From contig JBAIAC010000007.1 of NCBI GenBank assembly GCA_037349315.1, positions 6,324,001 through 6,388,000 of the forward strand: a stretch of 64,000 nucleotides of DNA, written 5' to 3'. A program made the translations under genes and the position numbers. Below, piece by piece: positions 35,870 through 46,470 of this stretch. The stretch comes from Chelydra serpentina. Lineage: Eukaryota > Chordata > Testudines > Chelydridae. How positions within the stretch are numbered: position 1 is the first letter of the stretch; every line of letters begins with the position of its first letter. The notes beneath the pieces are model-generated. The model searched no databases and was not told where the DNA came from. It saw nothing but the letters and a program-made list of their open reading frames with translations.

Positions 35870-36741
35870 CCTGACCCAAAGTTGGGTATCTATCATTGTA
35901 ATTTGAGGATTAATAGGTTCTTGTCCCAAGATCAGGCCCAGTAAGATTATTGTAAAATGATCATATAATTGGGAACCCCCATGTGCATAGGTGCAACACT
36001 CACACCATAGGAACTCTCTCTATATATTTACAAATATATAATTGATTAGTAATTTAGCAAAGTTATACACACACTTAAACTCAACAAGGCAGATAGAGAT
36101 AATACAGAAAGTACATTGGGACATTCATACGTACACCCTTATCTTACTTAACCATTATCTTTTTCATCACCGTTATCATCCCCATCTTCCCTGGTGGCCA
36201 TCATTCTGACCCCTCCCAAGGTCTACATCTCTCCCACCTATCTGCTGCCCCTGGGATGTTACTTTTATAGTAGGTTACGCTGACGCTGCCATAACCAATG
36301 CATATTCCATAGAGGTCTTTATTTGTATTTCCTCCCCTTAAGGTGTCCGTTTTCTGTAGGTTAGTATATGTATGATGTTACCCTATTAGCATACACGTTA
36401 ATTTGCTGTCATGGCACCTTTGCAGTCAGAGGTTCTGTTCGGAACCTTCCGGAAGCTGGTGTCAGCAATGTTCTGTGCTGGTGTCAGCTGAGTTCTGTGT
36501 GTGGCTGATGTCCGTATTCTGGTCAAAATTCCCCTTCTTGCACGCTACTTTCAGTTTCCTATAACTTATAAGTTAGTGTTACTTAAGTTTATCTATACCA
36601 AAGGTTATAGGCCTCAAGCCTCACACTATCTACTAAAGCCAAATCTTACAGACTAAAAGCCTGTAGTTTCCTTGTATTACTACTAAATATAATAAAGCAG
36701 CATAACAAAGCAATAAATATAATACAAGTAAGCTGGCCCAC
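35870..36741. other. AT-rich insert of unknown type, possibly an LTR
   Basis: About 870 bp between the hAT left end and the CR1 3' tail. It contains an inverted AATAAA (plus strand TTTATT near 36318) and TGTTCTGTGCTGGTGTCAG words. It could be a solo LTR on the minus strand, but I cannot define its ends or a TSD. Confidence 0.3.
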
Positions 36742-38107
36742 TGGGATACACATAAGAATGGCCCTACTGGGTCAAACCAAATGTCCATCTAGCCCAGTAT
36801 CCTGTCTTCCAACAGTGGCCAGTGCCAGGTGCCCCAGAGGGAATGAACAGAACAGGTAATCATCAAGTGATCCATCACCTGTCGCTCATTCCCAGCTTCT
36901 GGCAAACAGAGGCAAGAGACACCATTCCTGCCCATCCTGGCTAATAGCCATTGATGGACCTATCCTCCATGAATGTATCTAGTTCTTTTTTGAACCTTGT
37001 TATGTCTTGGCCTTCACAACATCCTCTGGCAAGGAGTTCCACAGGTTAACCATGCGTTGTGTGAAGAAATACTTCATTTTATTTGTTTTAAACCTGCTGC
37101 CTATTAATTTCATTTGGTGACCCCTAGTTCCTGTGTTATGAGAAGTAGTAAACAACACTTCCTTATCTACTTTCTCTACACCAGTCATGATTTTATAGAT
37201 CTCAATCATATCTCCCCTTAGCCATCTTTTTTCCAAGCTGAAAAGTCCCAGTCTTATTCATTTCTCCTCATACAGAAGCTGTTCCATACCCCTAATCATT
37301 TTTGTTGCCCTTTTCTGAACCTTTTCCAATTCCAATTTTTTTTTTTTTTAGATGGGGCGACCACATCTGCACACAGTATTCAAGATGTGGGTGTACCAAG
37401 GATTTATAGAGGCAACATGATATTTTCAGTCCAATATCTATCCCTTTTCTTAATGATTCCCAGCATTCTGTTCTCTTTTTTGACTGCTGCTGCACATTGA
37501 GTGGGTGTTTTCAGAGAACTATCCACAATGACTCCAAGATCTCTTTCTTGAGTGGTAACAGCTAATTTAGACACCATCATTTTATATGTATAGTTGGGAT
37601 TATGCTTTCCAATGTGCCTTACTTTGCATTTATCAACATTAAATTTCATCCGCCATTTTGTTGCCCAGTCACCCAGTTTTGAGAGATCCTTTTGTAGCTC
37701 TTCACAGTCTGCCTGGGTCTTAACTATCTGTAGTAATTTTGTATCATCTGCAAATTTTGCCACCTCACTGTTTACCCCTTTTTCCAGATCATTTATGAAT
37801 ATGTTGAATAGGACTGGTCCCAGAACAGACCCTTGGGGGACACCACTATTTACCTCTCTCCATTCTGAAAACTGACCATTTATACCTATCCTTTGTTTCC
37901 TATATTTTAACCAGTTACCAATCCATGGGAGCATCTTCCCTCTTATCCCGTGGCAGCTTACTTTGCATACGAACCTTTGGTGAGGGACATTGTCAAAGGC
38001 TTTCTGAAAATTTAAGTACACTATATCCACTAGATCCCTTTGGTCCACATGCTTGTTGACCCCCATCAAAGAATTCTAATAGATTGGTGAGGCATGATTT
38101 CCCATTA
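36742..38107 (-). pseudogene. CR1 LINE, 3' half with reverse transcriptase remains
   Basis: On the minus strand a frame at 38069-37404 shows YLNFQKAFDNVPH, GVPQGSVLGPVLFNIFINDL and the catalytic KFADDTKLL box (the CR1 FADD form of the RT core). Frameshifts follow, and further C-terminal ORF2 remains appear (HPHLEYCVQMWSP at 37300-37495; [14 protein letters not shown] and [12 protein letters not shown] at 37000-37236). The 3' UTR then runs to 36742 with the CR1-type GGCCCTACTGGGTC word. The 5' remainder continues beyond the gypsy element at 46266-46291. Not functional: stops, frameshifts and 5' truncation. Confidence 0.92.
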
Positions 38108-39344
38108 TGTAAGCGGGGGAATAGTCCCGCTCTTGTGGGGAACTTTCCTCGTCTCTGCACTACCCCGGTGAAATGGGCTAGCGGAAGGATCTGAGTCCTC
38201 GCTCCCACCTCCTTTACCCAGAGGCCTCCCTGCCCTCGAGGACTCCCCTTGCACTCTTCTGTCTGGCAGAGTCCTCGTAACCCCCAACAAGGCTGGGCCC
38301 AGGATTCCTGGGGGGCTCGACCCCCAACCTTGCTGTGGTCACCTAGGTCAGGGGGTAGGGTGTCCCCACTCCGGGGTACTCTCTCTAAACAGGATGCTTC
38401 CCTGACCCACTGATCACTGCATACAATTGAAAGCAAATGCAAATTATTTAATTAACAATTAATTTGTAACAGGAATAAGGAAAAATGGGAAAGGCTAATG
38501 AAAACACATCACCCCGCTCTGTGGCAGGGAACATCTCAACAGTGTCTCTGCAATGTCAGGGCAGTTCAGTCTGTTCCTTTGTAAGTCCCAGGCTCCTTCT
38601 CAGGCCCTGGCTGTGCTGCAGGGACGCTGTGGCTTGGATACTTGCTCCGGCGGTGGCCACACGCTCGCAGGCTCTGGGTGGCAGGACCCTTCTTCCCAGC
38701 GTTGCCCCCGCCCTGTCGGGGTTTAGATCCCCCTGCAAGTCTGGCCTGCAGGGCCCCTTGGCTGAGGCCTCTCCCTGCGCTGGGCCCACTGCCCAGGGTT
38801 CCCCTCGCTCTCCCCAGCTGCTCACCACACCCGGCTCCGGACTGCTCCAGTTCCAGCTCCACCGCTCTGCCTCTGCACGGCTGCTGCTGCTCTGCCTCCA
38901 GCTCCCTGGGCTGCTGCCCTGGGCCCTCTGGCTCTGGCTGCTGCAGCTTCTCCCCCCAGGGCAGGTCTGTGTCTCTGGGCTGCAGCTCTGCTCCCAGGGC
39001 AGGTCTGTGTCTCTGGGCTGCAGCTCTGCTCCCAGGGCAGGTCTGTGTCTCTGGGCTGCTTTTCTGGCCCCTCCAGATCTGGCCCAGCTCAGCTCAGCTC
39101 TGGCTTCTGCCCTCTCCTCAGCTCGGCCCCACTCACTCTGACTCAGGCAACTTCAGCTCACACGGAGGACGGGATTCACCCTGACCTCCTGACTCCCTGA
39201 TTCGCCTGCCCGCCCTGTCAATCAGAGCTGACCTGGAGCATTGGCCTCTCCCCATTGCCCCTGGGGACTGTCAGTCCCATCGACCCTTCCCCTTCTGGTA
39301 CTGGGAGCTCTGAATGTTAGTAAGGGGATAACAGTCCCCTTACA
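38108..39344 (-). repeat. 3' LTR of the gypsy element, 1237 bp
   Basis: TGTAAG...CTTACA ends on the minus strand. It matches the 5' LTR across its whole length. By eye I found a single substitution (38652 G versus 45421 A) and one length difference, three instead of seven copies of a 38-bp unit. Several open frames cross it in both directions, but the unit is not a multiple of three and the frames rotate through it, so they are not genes. An octamer word ATGCAAAT is at 38437-38444. Confidence 0.96.
38959..39055. repeat. 38-bp minisatellite in the 3' LTR, three copies
   Basis: The word GGGCAGGTCTGTGTCTCTGGG starts at 38959, 38997 and 39035, an exact 38-bp spacing. The same array has seven copies in the other LTR. 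Confidence 0.95.
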
Positions 39345-39356
39345 TTCCCCCTTGCT
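39345..39356 (-). promoter_or_regulatory. Polypurine tract of the gypsy element
   Basis: On the minus strand AGCAAGGGGGAA lies directly against the TGTAAG start of the 3' LTR. This is the position and composition of the primer for plus-strand DNA synthesis. Confidence 0.88.
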
Positions 39357-39520
39357 AAAATACTGCCACAACCACAATGTTTACACTAATACCTCCGGAC
39401 CCATTATTAACAACATATACCCACATTATATCAAACCCATTAACATCAAAAGAACATTTAACATATTAAACATTTCACATCTACTTCTTCATACTATACA
39501 TAATAATATTAATTAAAACA
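39357..39520 (-). other. 3' untranslated spacer of the gypsy element
   Basis: AT-rich 164 bp between the Gag-Pol stop codon and the polypurine tract. No second frame such as env is present here. Confidence 0.7.
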
Positions 39521-42500
39521 CTACATAGAACCAATAACATAATCATCTCTAAATTTAACAGGCAGTACACCCTTATTAGCCCTCTGGGACCTTCTTAAAA
39601 ATGGTGGTTCATTATTCATATTTTCTATTTCCCTATTCTCGGGTAATAGTGGGTCAGCTTGAGGAATCTGGCCATTCTCATTAGGGTTTGTGTTTGCCCC
39701 ACTCTGTTCCCCTGTGTATTCAGTTTGTGGGACTAAAACCATTCGCCAATTGGTTTCTGTCTCCTCAGGGTGTGCTGATCTATGCCTCCTATGGTCCCTG
39801 ACTGGACTAAGAGTGCAATGTTTTAGTTGGTCCCTATGTACTACTCTCTCAGGACCTCCTCGCTCAGGCCGGATGATGTAAACTGGTAGCTCGGGATTGT
39901 TGTGAGCGACTACAATGTGGGGATTTGACTCCCACTTGTCCTGTATTTTATTACGCCCCCGGTGTCTATGGTTACGAATTAGTACACGGTCACCAGGCCT
40001 GATAAGAGCCCCACTGGACTTGCGATCATAAGTCCTTTTCCTGCTTTGGGCTGTGTCTTTAGTTGTATTGAGAGCAACTTCACAGGCTATCTTCAGCCTG
40101 TCATGGTGACCTTTAACCCAGTCATCCAAATTGGTCACCTCAGCCTCTTCAGGACCCTCTCTGTCCAGAATATCCAATGGCAACCTGGGATCCCTCCCGA
40201 ACATAAGATAAAAAGGAGCGTAACCTGTCGACGAATGGACATGGCTGTTATAGGCCAACACCAGCTCAGGGAGATGCTCCTGCCAGGCTCGCTTTCTTTC
40301 AGGCGGGAGTGTTCTTAGCATGTCGTGCATTGTCCGGTTAAATCTCTCACACTGAGCATTTCCTTGTGGATGATAGGGTGTTGTTCGGCTTTTGGCAATG
40401 CAATACAGCTCACACAATTCAGATATCACCTCTGATTCAAAATTCCTCCCCTGATCCGAGTGTAACCGTGCTGGACAACCATAGTACACAAACCAGTGTT
40501 TTATGAGGACTTCAGCCGTTGTCCGTGCCGTCTGGTTTCTAGTCGGAACTGCAACAGTGAATCGGGTGAACATGTCTGTGAGAACCAATACATTCTCATA
40601 CCCCTCTGAAGACCTCTCTAGCCGTGTGTAATCCATTGCTAGGACCTCCATTGGGGCTGTCACGTTAGTACAGGTCAAAGGGGCTCGGTTGGGAGGAAAC
40701 ACATCCTTGGCTAGGGCACACCGTTTGCACTGACGGACCCATGCTTGCACATCACTACCCATCGTGGGCCAGTAATAGTTTCTCCTTATCACCTCAAGAG
40801 TGCTCCTGTCTCCAAAATGCCCCCCATGATCATGCCTGGCTTCATAAACTTGACGACGTAGTGACACAGGCACCACTAATTGCCACACTTCTTCGCCATC
40901 TCGGGGATGATATGTTACCCGGAATAGCACTCCACGGTGTAATTTAAGTCGTTCCCACTGTCTGGCTAGCTTCTTAGACTGGGGATATCTGGCCCCAAAT
41001 CTCCGGTCTGGCCTCCTTCGGCTCATGACTGCCACTAAGACAGGTCCAACGTCACCTTCTCGTTGCAGAGTCTGAATCTCCTCCCATGAGTATCCCGAGA
41101 TTATTGCACTCTCTCCTTTTACCAGGTTTTGTACTGTGTCCTTTACCATCACTTTGTCCTCGGGCTTTGGATTCTCTAGCCACAAACACGTCCGCACAAC
41201 ATCTGCAGGAATGACTAGGAAGTCTTTCTCCACATCCTTGCCCTCTTCCGATTCCTCCTCCAGAGGCAGTCTGGACAGGGTGTCAGCATTGATGTTCTGC
41301 CTTCCAGGTTTATACTGTACTTCAAAAGTGAACTCAGCAAGTTGGGCCACCCACCGGTGTTCCGTTGCACCTAAATTAGCTGTTGCCAGGTATCGGAGTG
41401 GATTGTGGTCTGAAATTACTGTGAATTTGGAGTACACTAAGTAATCCTTAAATTTTTCAGTGATAGCCCACTTCAAGGCCAGCAGTTCTAGTTTAAAAGC
41501 ACTGTAGTTTTTATCATTTCTTTCTGACCTCCTCAGCCCTCGGCTCGCATATGCAATCACACGCTCGGTCCCCTCTTGCTTCTGGCTGAGCACTGCACCT
41601 AGGCCGTGCAGGCTTCCATCAGTTGTCACTATAAATGGCAGGCTAAAGTCGGGATATGCAAGCACAGGTGGTGACATCAGCCGATGTCTTAATTCGTCAA
41701 AAGCTGTCTGACAGGCATCATCCCACACAAAGCAGTGGTCCTTTCCCTTCCTTTGGGCCGGTTGTCCCACTAGTCCATATAGAGGTGCAGCCATCTGCGC
41801 AAACTTTGGGACAAATCGTCTATAATAGCTCATAAAACCTAGAGCCTGCCGCACTTGCTTGGCATTCTTGGGGATCGGCCAATTTTCCAGCGCCCTGGTC
41901 TTCTCCTCATCTACCTGGATTCCATCCTTCGAAATCACATGGCCCAAGAATTTGACCTTTTCACGTAGTAGGCAGCACTTGCTTGGCTTCAGCTTCAATC
42001 CGTGTTCCTTCAGTCGTGTGAAAACCAAGTCCAATTTTTCCATATGACTCTCAAAATCCTTGGAAAACACAATAACATCGTCCAGGTATATCAGCAAAGT
42101 CTCTAGGATATAGTCTCCCAACACCCCCTCCATTAGTCTCTGGAATGTAGCAGGTGCATTACACAAGCCAAATGGCATACGTGTCCATTCAAACAGCCCA
42201 AATGGAGTCGTCACTGCTGTCTTTTCCTGGTCTTGTTCTTCCACTGCAACCTGGAAATAACCAGAAGTTAAATCGAGGGTTGAAAACACTCTTGCACTTC
42301 CTAATGCATCCAGTGACTCTTCCACCCGGGGTAGCGGGTAGGCATCCTTGTGTGTTACCTCATTCAGTTTCCTGTAGTCACAGCAAAATTGCACCCCACC
42401 ATCCTTTTTTATTACAATCACAGCAGGTGATGCCCAGGGGCTGTGGCTTTCCTTAAGGACACCTTGAGTCACTAAGTCCAGAATGTGTTTTTTTACCTCC

Positions 42501-44776
42501 TGGAACACTTGTGGTGAAATCCGCCGGTGTCTCTGTTTTATCGGAACAGCATCTCCAGTGGCTATTTGGTGTGTCACTGTGGTGGTGTAACCAAAATCTC
42601 GCTCATCCCTGGAAAAGACCTCTTGATGTTTCTCCAGTAGCGCCCTCAAATGGCTGGCCTGTGTAGGGGTTAACTGTTGGAGGTCCACTTGGACTGGAAT
42701 GGGTAGCTCTCCATCGGGTGCCACTTGCGATGTGATAGCCTGTGTTCCTTTTTCCACTTTTGTCACCCGCAGCTCTTCCCCATTTTCTTCCAGGGCCACC
42801 CTCACTGGGGGCACCACTCCTTCAGGTCGGTGTACCTCTGCCACCCTGGTTCGGGGACACAACTTTATAGCCTTTTCACTTGAGTTTAACAGCCTGACTG
42901 GCACTTTTCCCTTACTGGCATTAGCAAGTACATTTGCAACCAGAAGCCCATTAGGGAGACTAGCCCCAGGTGTTGACTCGACAAGCACTCTGTATCCATC
43001 AAGGTCACTTGGCATCCGGCAGCGCCCATCAATAATCTTCTCACTCCAGGGGGGTATAACCACCTTCTGTCTTCCTGCCACCTTAACAAAGCCAATTTGT
43101 CCCATGGGACCCGGGAAACGCCCATGTCTCTCCACTCGGGCTAGTACCCGCTTCAGTATAGCATCCTTCTTTGGCTGCCCATGACGGTTCATCTCCTGGG
43201 TTCCTTCTCCTACCAACAGTAATTCTTTCAGCTCTCTTATAATATTCATTCCAAGAATTCCCGGTACTCTGTCCTCCATTAAAGTCTTTTCTGAAGCTGT
43301 ATCCTCTAGGATAAAGATGCATTTCCCGGGGATTGTTTGACCCATGTACCCTACATCGGCTTCAAGGCACCCCACGACAGGGATCGCAAGTCCATTAGCT
43401 GCCGTTAGCTGTACAAATCGGGTATTATGCATGGTCAGATCTCTCTCTTTTAAGTAGTTTCGGAAATATGATTCAGAAATAGTGGTGACTTCTGAGCCAG
43501 TGTCTATCAAACAGCGGGTTCTCACCCCTGCTATGGTTATTTCCACTGTCAAGCAGTCCCCAAAAGCTCGGCCGCAGAAGTCGTCAAACACACTATCATC
43601 ATCAGGGCTCTCTTCCTCACTGCTGACATGAGGCCCTTTTCCTAGGGACAGCCGTAGAAACCCTTCTGTCCCCACTCGGCCTTTCCCTGATGGTGGGCTA
43701 CTCGCTCCTGGTGTCTTTTGGATTCCAGGTGCCCGGGACTCCGGTCTCCTTCTCAGTGTACAATCTCGGCTAGTATGTCCTGGCCTTTCACAGGTGTAAC
43801 AAATGTACCTCCCTAGCTCATCCTTCAGTGGAGATCTTCGGGATCCTGGAGCTCTTGGATATTTTGGCACATTAGTGGAGGTATTTCCTTTCATCACCTC
43901 AGTCATCACTTTCAGCATCTCCCCCTGTTGGACAGCCAGTTTTTGGACAGCTTCACTTAGGCTTTCCAATGTTAGCTGTGTTTGGGGCAGGGCCTTTTCC
44001 CCAGCAGCTGCATTCACTAGGCCCCCACTTCGTGTATGGGGATTAGGCTTGGCTGTCTCTGCCACAGGAACTTCCTCTTCTTCTGACCACATAATGGCAG
44101 CCTGCATGAGTTCATGGAACTTCTTACTGGGCTCTTCCTTAAACCTCCTTTTCATTTCACGGCGGAGGGAGTCGTCCCGGAGCCCCAGCACTAACTGCTC
44201 TTTCAAAACTGTATCTGGGTCTGGAACTCGTCGAGGGTCTCGCCGCTCCACTTTACTCATTCTCTCCTGGAGATCATATGCGTATGCCCGGACAGTTTCA
44301 CCGGGATCCTGCTTTCTCTCAAAGAACTCCTTTAGTCGAGTTCCAATAGGTACCTTGTCTCCATACACTTCTAGAAGGAGTTCAAACACCTTTTCCACAT
44401 CTTTCTTGTCCGCCACTGCCATGAACTTTACTGTGGTTTTGGCCTGGCCCTTGAGGTGTTCCTCTATGAAGTCCACATGATCTTCCTCAGGTACTCTTAG
44501 CACACGCAGCGCCGTCTTCACGGACTTGACCCACTCCTCTACTGTAATGTCTCCTGGTCTTGTCGGGAAGCCACCAAACTCTGTGACCTTCTGCTCCCGT
44601 GGGACATAAATAGTAGGGGGTTTCTTAGCTTCTGCTGCCTGTTGGTCTATTACAGCCTTAGCCAGTGATAAGGCTTCTCTTTGTTCTGTTCTAGCTTGTT
44701 GTAATGCCTCAGCTTGGTCTGACAATCTGCGCTGAAGTTCAGCAAACTGGGCCCGTAGTTCTTCAATTCCAGCCAT
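39521..44776 (-). CDS. gag-pol: Ty3/gypsy Gag-Pol polyprotein, intact, 1751 aa
   Basis: The polyprotein encodes capsid, protease, reverse transcriptase, RNase H and integrase for cytoplasmic reverse transcription and nuclear integration. Visible in order: an N-terminal coiled-coil-like stretch (residues 1-50); a gag region (about 60-235); a CCHC zinc knuckle (C326, C329, H334, C339); an aspartic protease with DTG at 425-427 and a later GILGMN; RT with D835 and YLDD at 897-900; RNase H with D1053, E1097, D1123 and D1165; integrase with an HHCC finger (H1315 or H1317, H1320, C1350, C1353) and a DD35E core (D1382, D1441, E1477); a C-terminal basic tail. There is no stop or frameshift, so gag and pol are one frame. 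The start ATG at 44776 sits in ACCATGG. All key residues are present, so the element may be competent. The gypsy clade is not assigned. Confidence 0.97.
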   Translation of the reverse strand: MAGIEELRAQFAELQRRLSDQAEALQQARTEQREALSLAKAVIDQQAAEAKKPPTIYVPREQKVTEFGGFPTRPGDITVEEWVKSVKTALRVLRVPEEDHVDFIEEHLKGQAKTTVKFMAVADKKDVEKVFELLLEVYGDKVPIGTRLKEFFERKQDPGETVRAYAYDLQERMSKVERRDPRRVPDPDTVLKEQLVLGLRDDSLRREMKRRFKEEPSKKFHELMQAAIMWSEEEEVPVAETAKPNPHTRSGGLVNAAAGEKALPQTQLTLESLSEAVQKLAVQQGEMLKVMTEVMKGNTSTNVPKYPRAPGSRRSPLKDELGRYICYTCERPGHTSRDCTLRRRPESRAPGIQKTPGASSPPSGKGRVGTEGFLRLSLGKGPHVSSEEESPDDDSVFDDFCGRAFGDCLTVEITIAGVRTRCLIDTGSEVTTISESYFRNYLKERDLTMHNTRFVQLTAANGLAIPVVGCLEADVGYMGQTIPGKCIFILEDTASEKTLMEDRVPGILGMNIIRELKELLLVGEGTQEMNRHGQPKKDAILKRVLARVERHGRFPGPMGQIGFVKVAGRQKVVIPPWSEKIIDGRCRMPSDLDGYRVLVESTPGASLPNGLLVANVLANASKGKVPVRLLNSSEKAIKLCPRTRVAEVHRPEGVVPPVRVALEENGEELRVTKVEKGTQAITSQVAPDGELPIPVQVDLQQLTPTQASHLRALLEKHQEVFSRDERDFGYTTTVTHQIATGDAVPIKQRHRRISPQVFQEVKKHILDLVTQGVLKESHSPWASPAVIVIKKDGGVQFCCDYRKLNEVTHKDAYPLPRVEESLDALGSARVFSTLDLTSGYFQVAVEEQDQEKTAVTTPFGLFEWTRMPFGLCNAPATFQRLMEGVLGDYILETLLIYLDDVIVFSKDFESHMEKLDLVFTRLKEHGLKLKPSKCCLLREKVKFLGHVISKDGIQVDEEKTRALENWPIPKNAKQVRQALGFMSYYRRFVPKFAQMAAPLYGLVGQPAQRKGKDHCFVWDDACQTAFDELRHRLMSPPVLAYPDFSLPFIVTTDGSLHGLGAVLSQKQEGTERVIAYASRGLRRSERNDKNYSAFKLELLALKWAITEKFKDYLVYSKFTVISDHNPLRYLATANLGATEHRWVAQLAEFTFEVQYKPGRQNINADTLSRLPLEEESEEGKDVEKDFLVIPADVVRTCLWLENPKPEDKVMVKDTVQNLVKGESAIISGYSWEEIQTLQREGDVGPVLVAVMSRRRPDRRFGARYPQSKKLARQWERLKLHRGVLFRVTYHPRDGEEVWQLVVPVSLRRQVYEARHDHGGHFGDRSTLEVIRRNYYWPTMGSDVQAWVRQCKRCALAKDVFPPNRAPLTCTNVTAPMEVLAMDYTRLERSSEGYENVLVLTDMFTRFTVAVPTRNQTARTTAEVLIKHWFVYYGCPARLHSDQGRNFESEVISELCELYCIAKSRTTPYHPQGNAQCERFNRTMHDMLRTLPPERKRAWQEHLPELVLAYNSHVHSSTGYAPFYLMFGRDPRLPLDILDREGPEEAEVTNLDDWVKGHHDRLKIACEVALNTTKDTAQSRKRTYDRKSSGALIRPGDRVLIRNHRHRGRNKIQDKWESNPHIVVAHNNPELPVYIIRPERGGPERVVHRDQLKHCTLSPVRDHRRHRSAHPEETETNWRMVLVPQTEYTGEQSGANTNPNENGQIPQADPLLPENREIENMNNEPPFLRRSQRANKGVLPVKFRDDYVIGSM

Positions 44777-44876
44777 GGTAGGTTTCTTGACCAGGCCTGG
44801 ACAGTGCTACCAGAATGCAACCAGTAAACCAATGGGGTGGACCCTGTGAATAGGATCCTGTTCGTGACGCCAATTA
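44777..44876 (-). other. Short leader between 5' LTR and Gag-Pol
   Basis: Only 100 bp separate the LTR edge from the start codon, and the first 22 hold the TAAT spacer and the primer-binding site. No upstream frame competes. Confidence 0.75.
44855..44872 (-). promoter_or_regulatory. Primer-binding site
   Basis: On the minus strand TGGCGTCACGAACAGGAT begins four bases after the LTR end (CTTACA then TAAT). TGG at the start pairs with the CCA of a tRNA 3' end. The rest resembles the tRNA-Lys class (TGGCGCCC..AACAGG) but is not identical, so I do not assign the tRNA. Confidence 0.8.
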
Positions 44877-46265
44877 TGTAAGCGGGGGAATAGTCCCGCT
44901 CTTGTGGGGAACTTTCCTCGTCTCTGCACTACCCCGGTGAAATGGGCTAGCGGAAGGATCTGAGTCCTCGCTCCCACCTCCTTTACCCAGAGGCCTCCCT
45001 GCCCTCGAGGACTCCCCTTGCACTCTTCTGTCTGGCAGAGTCCTCGTAACCCCCAACAAGGCTGGGCCCAGGATTCCTGGGGGGCTCGACCCCCAACCTT
45101 GCTGTGGTCACCTAGGTCAGGGGGTAGGGTGTCCCCACTCCGGGGTACTCTCTCTAAACAGGATGCTTCCCTGACCCACTGATCACTGCATACAATTGAA
45201 AGCAAATGCAAATTATTTAATTAACAATTAATTTGTAACAGGAATAAGGAAAAATGGGAAAGGCTAATGAAAACACATCACCCCGCTCTGTGGCAGGGAA
45301 CATCTCAACAGTGTCTCTGCAATGTCAGGGCAGTTCAGTCTGTTCCTTTGTAAGTCCCAGGCTCCTTCTCAGGCCCTGGCTGTGCTGCAGGGACGCTGTG
45401 GCTTGGATACTTGCTCCGGCAGTGGCCACACGCTCGCAGGCTCTGGGTGGCAGGACCCTTCTTCCCAGCGTTGCCCCCGCCCTGTCGGGGTTTAGATCCC
45501 CCTGCAAGTCTGGCCTGCAGGGCCCCTTGGCTGAGGCCTCTCCCTGCGCTGGGCCCACTGCCCAGGGTTCCCCTCGCTCTCCCCAGCTGCTCACCACACC
45601 CGGCTCCGGACTGCTCCAGTTCCAGCTCCACCGCTCTGCCTCTGCACGGCTGCTGCTGCTCTGCCTCCAGCTCCCTGGGCTGCTGCCCTGGGCCCTCTGG
45701 CTCTGGCTGCTGCAGCTTCTCCCCCCAGGGCAGGTCTGTGTCTCTGGGCTGCAGCTCTGCTCCCAGGGCAGGTCTGTGTCTCTGGGCTGCAGCTCTGCTC
45801 CCAGGGCAGGTCTGTGTCTCTGGGCTGCAGCTCTGCTCCCAGGGCAGGTCTGTGTCTCTGGGCTGCAGCTCTGCTCCCAGGGCAGGTCTGTGTCTCTGGG
45901 CTGCAGCTCTGCTCCCAGGGCAGGTCTGTGTCTCTGGGCTGCAGCTCTGCTCCCAGGGCAGGTCTGTGTCTCTGGGCTGCTTTTCTGGCCCCTCCAGATC
46001 TGGCCCAGCTCAGCTCAGCTCTGGCTTCTGCCCTCTCCTCAGCTCGGCCCCACTCACTCTGACTCAGGCAACTTCAGCTCACACGGAGGACGGGATTCAC
46101 CCTGACCTCCTGACTCCCTGATTCGCCTGCCCGCCCTGTCAATCAGAGCTGACCTGGAGCATTGGCCTCTCCCCATTGCCCCTGGGGACTGTCAGTCCCA
46201 TCGACCCTTCCCCTTCTGGTACTGGGAGCTCTGAATGTTAGTAAGGGGATAACAGTCCCCTTACA
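44877..46265 (-). repeat. 5' LTR of the gypsy element, 1389 bp
   Basis: Same sequence as the 3' LTR plus 152 bp, which is exactly four extra 38-bp units (45728-45976 holds seven). This is the copy that should carry the promoter for the element. The octamer ATGCAAAT is at 45206-45213. I did not see a canonical AATAAA on the minus strand within the LTR. Confidence 0.96.
45728..45976. repeat. 38-bp minisatellite in the 5' LTR, seven copies
   Basis: The same unit as in the 3' LTR, starting at 45728, 45766, 45804, 45842, 45880, 45918 and 45956. Copies look identical. Confidence 0.95.
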
Positions 46266-46291
46266 TTTACTAAAACTATGTTGAGTCTTCC
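46266..46291 (-). pseudogene. CR1 remainder beyond the gypsy insertion
   Basis: TTTACTAAAACTATGTTGAG followed by TCTTCC continues the CR1 frame region that ends at 38107. After this the host hAT sequence resumes. Confidence 0.75.
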
Positions 46292-46470
46292 TTTAGATAG
46301 GTTGTTTCTATGTACAGTATTATATAGTTACACTCTTCTGTAAATTAAAATGATGTAAACATGACAACAAAACATTAATGAATCGGCTGTTAACATATTA
46401 TGTTGAAGCAGGTTGCGCGTCTTTATGAATTGCTCTGGTAGACCATAGGTTGGGCACCCCTGGTTTAATC

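Larger units (their letters stand above)
38108..46265 (-). mobile_element. Ty3/gypsy LTR retrotransposon, complete, 8158 bp
   Basis: Complete structure on the minus strand: 5' LTR 44877-46265, primer site 44855-44872, one Gag-Pol frame 39521-44776, polypurine tract 39345-39356, 3' LTR 38108-39344. Each LTR starts TGTAAG and ends CTTACA. It inserted into the CR1: CR1 sequence breaks at 38107 and resumes at 46266. The flanking 4-mers ATTA (38104-38107) and TTTA (46266-46269) would be a TSD with one change. Order PR-RT-RH-IN is the Metaviridae order. No envelope-like frame and no chromodomain are seen. Confidence 0.97.
35713..46462. mobile_element. Host hAT transposon carrying nested insertions
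   Basis: Left end CAGTGGTGCCCAACC and right end GGTTGGGCACCCCTG, with a perfect 8-bp TSD GTTTAATC at 35705-35712 and 46463-46470. Only about 160 bp at the left and 170 bp at the right belong to it. The rest is an AT-rich insert (35870-36740), a CR1 LINE and the gypsy element within the CR1. In its original state it was a small AT-rich non-autonomous hAT. Confidence 0.87.

Noticed and set aside
43803..44480. 225-codon frame opposite Gag
   Set aside because: Antisense shadow of the intact Gag-Pol frame.
45254..46121. Open frames of 283 and 236 codons on the plus strand in the 5' LTR (and shorter copies in the 3' LTR)
   Set aside because: They run through a 38-bp array whose frame shifts every unit, lie antisense to the element, and have low-complexity Leu/Ser/Pro/Gly composition.
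38104..46269. Perfect target-site duplication for the gypsy element
   Set aside because: The flanks are ATTA and TTTA, one mismatch; I report it as imperfect. The interior also has ATTA next to its LTR edge, so the match could be partly chance.
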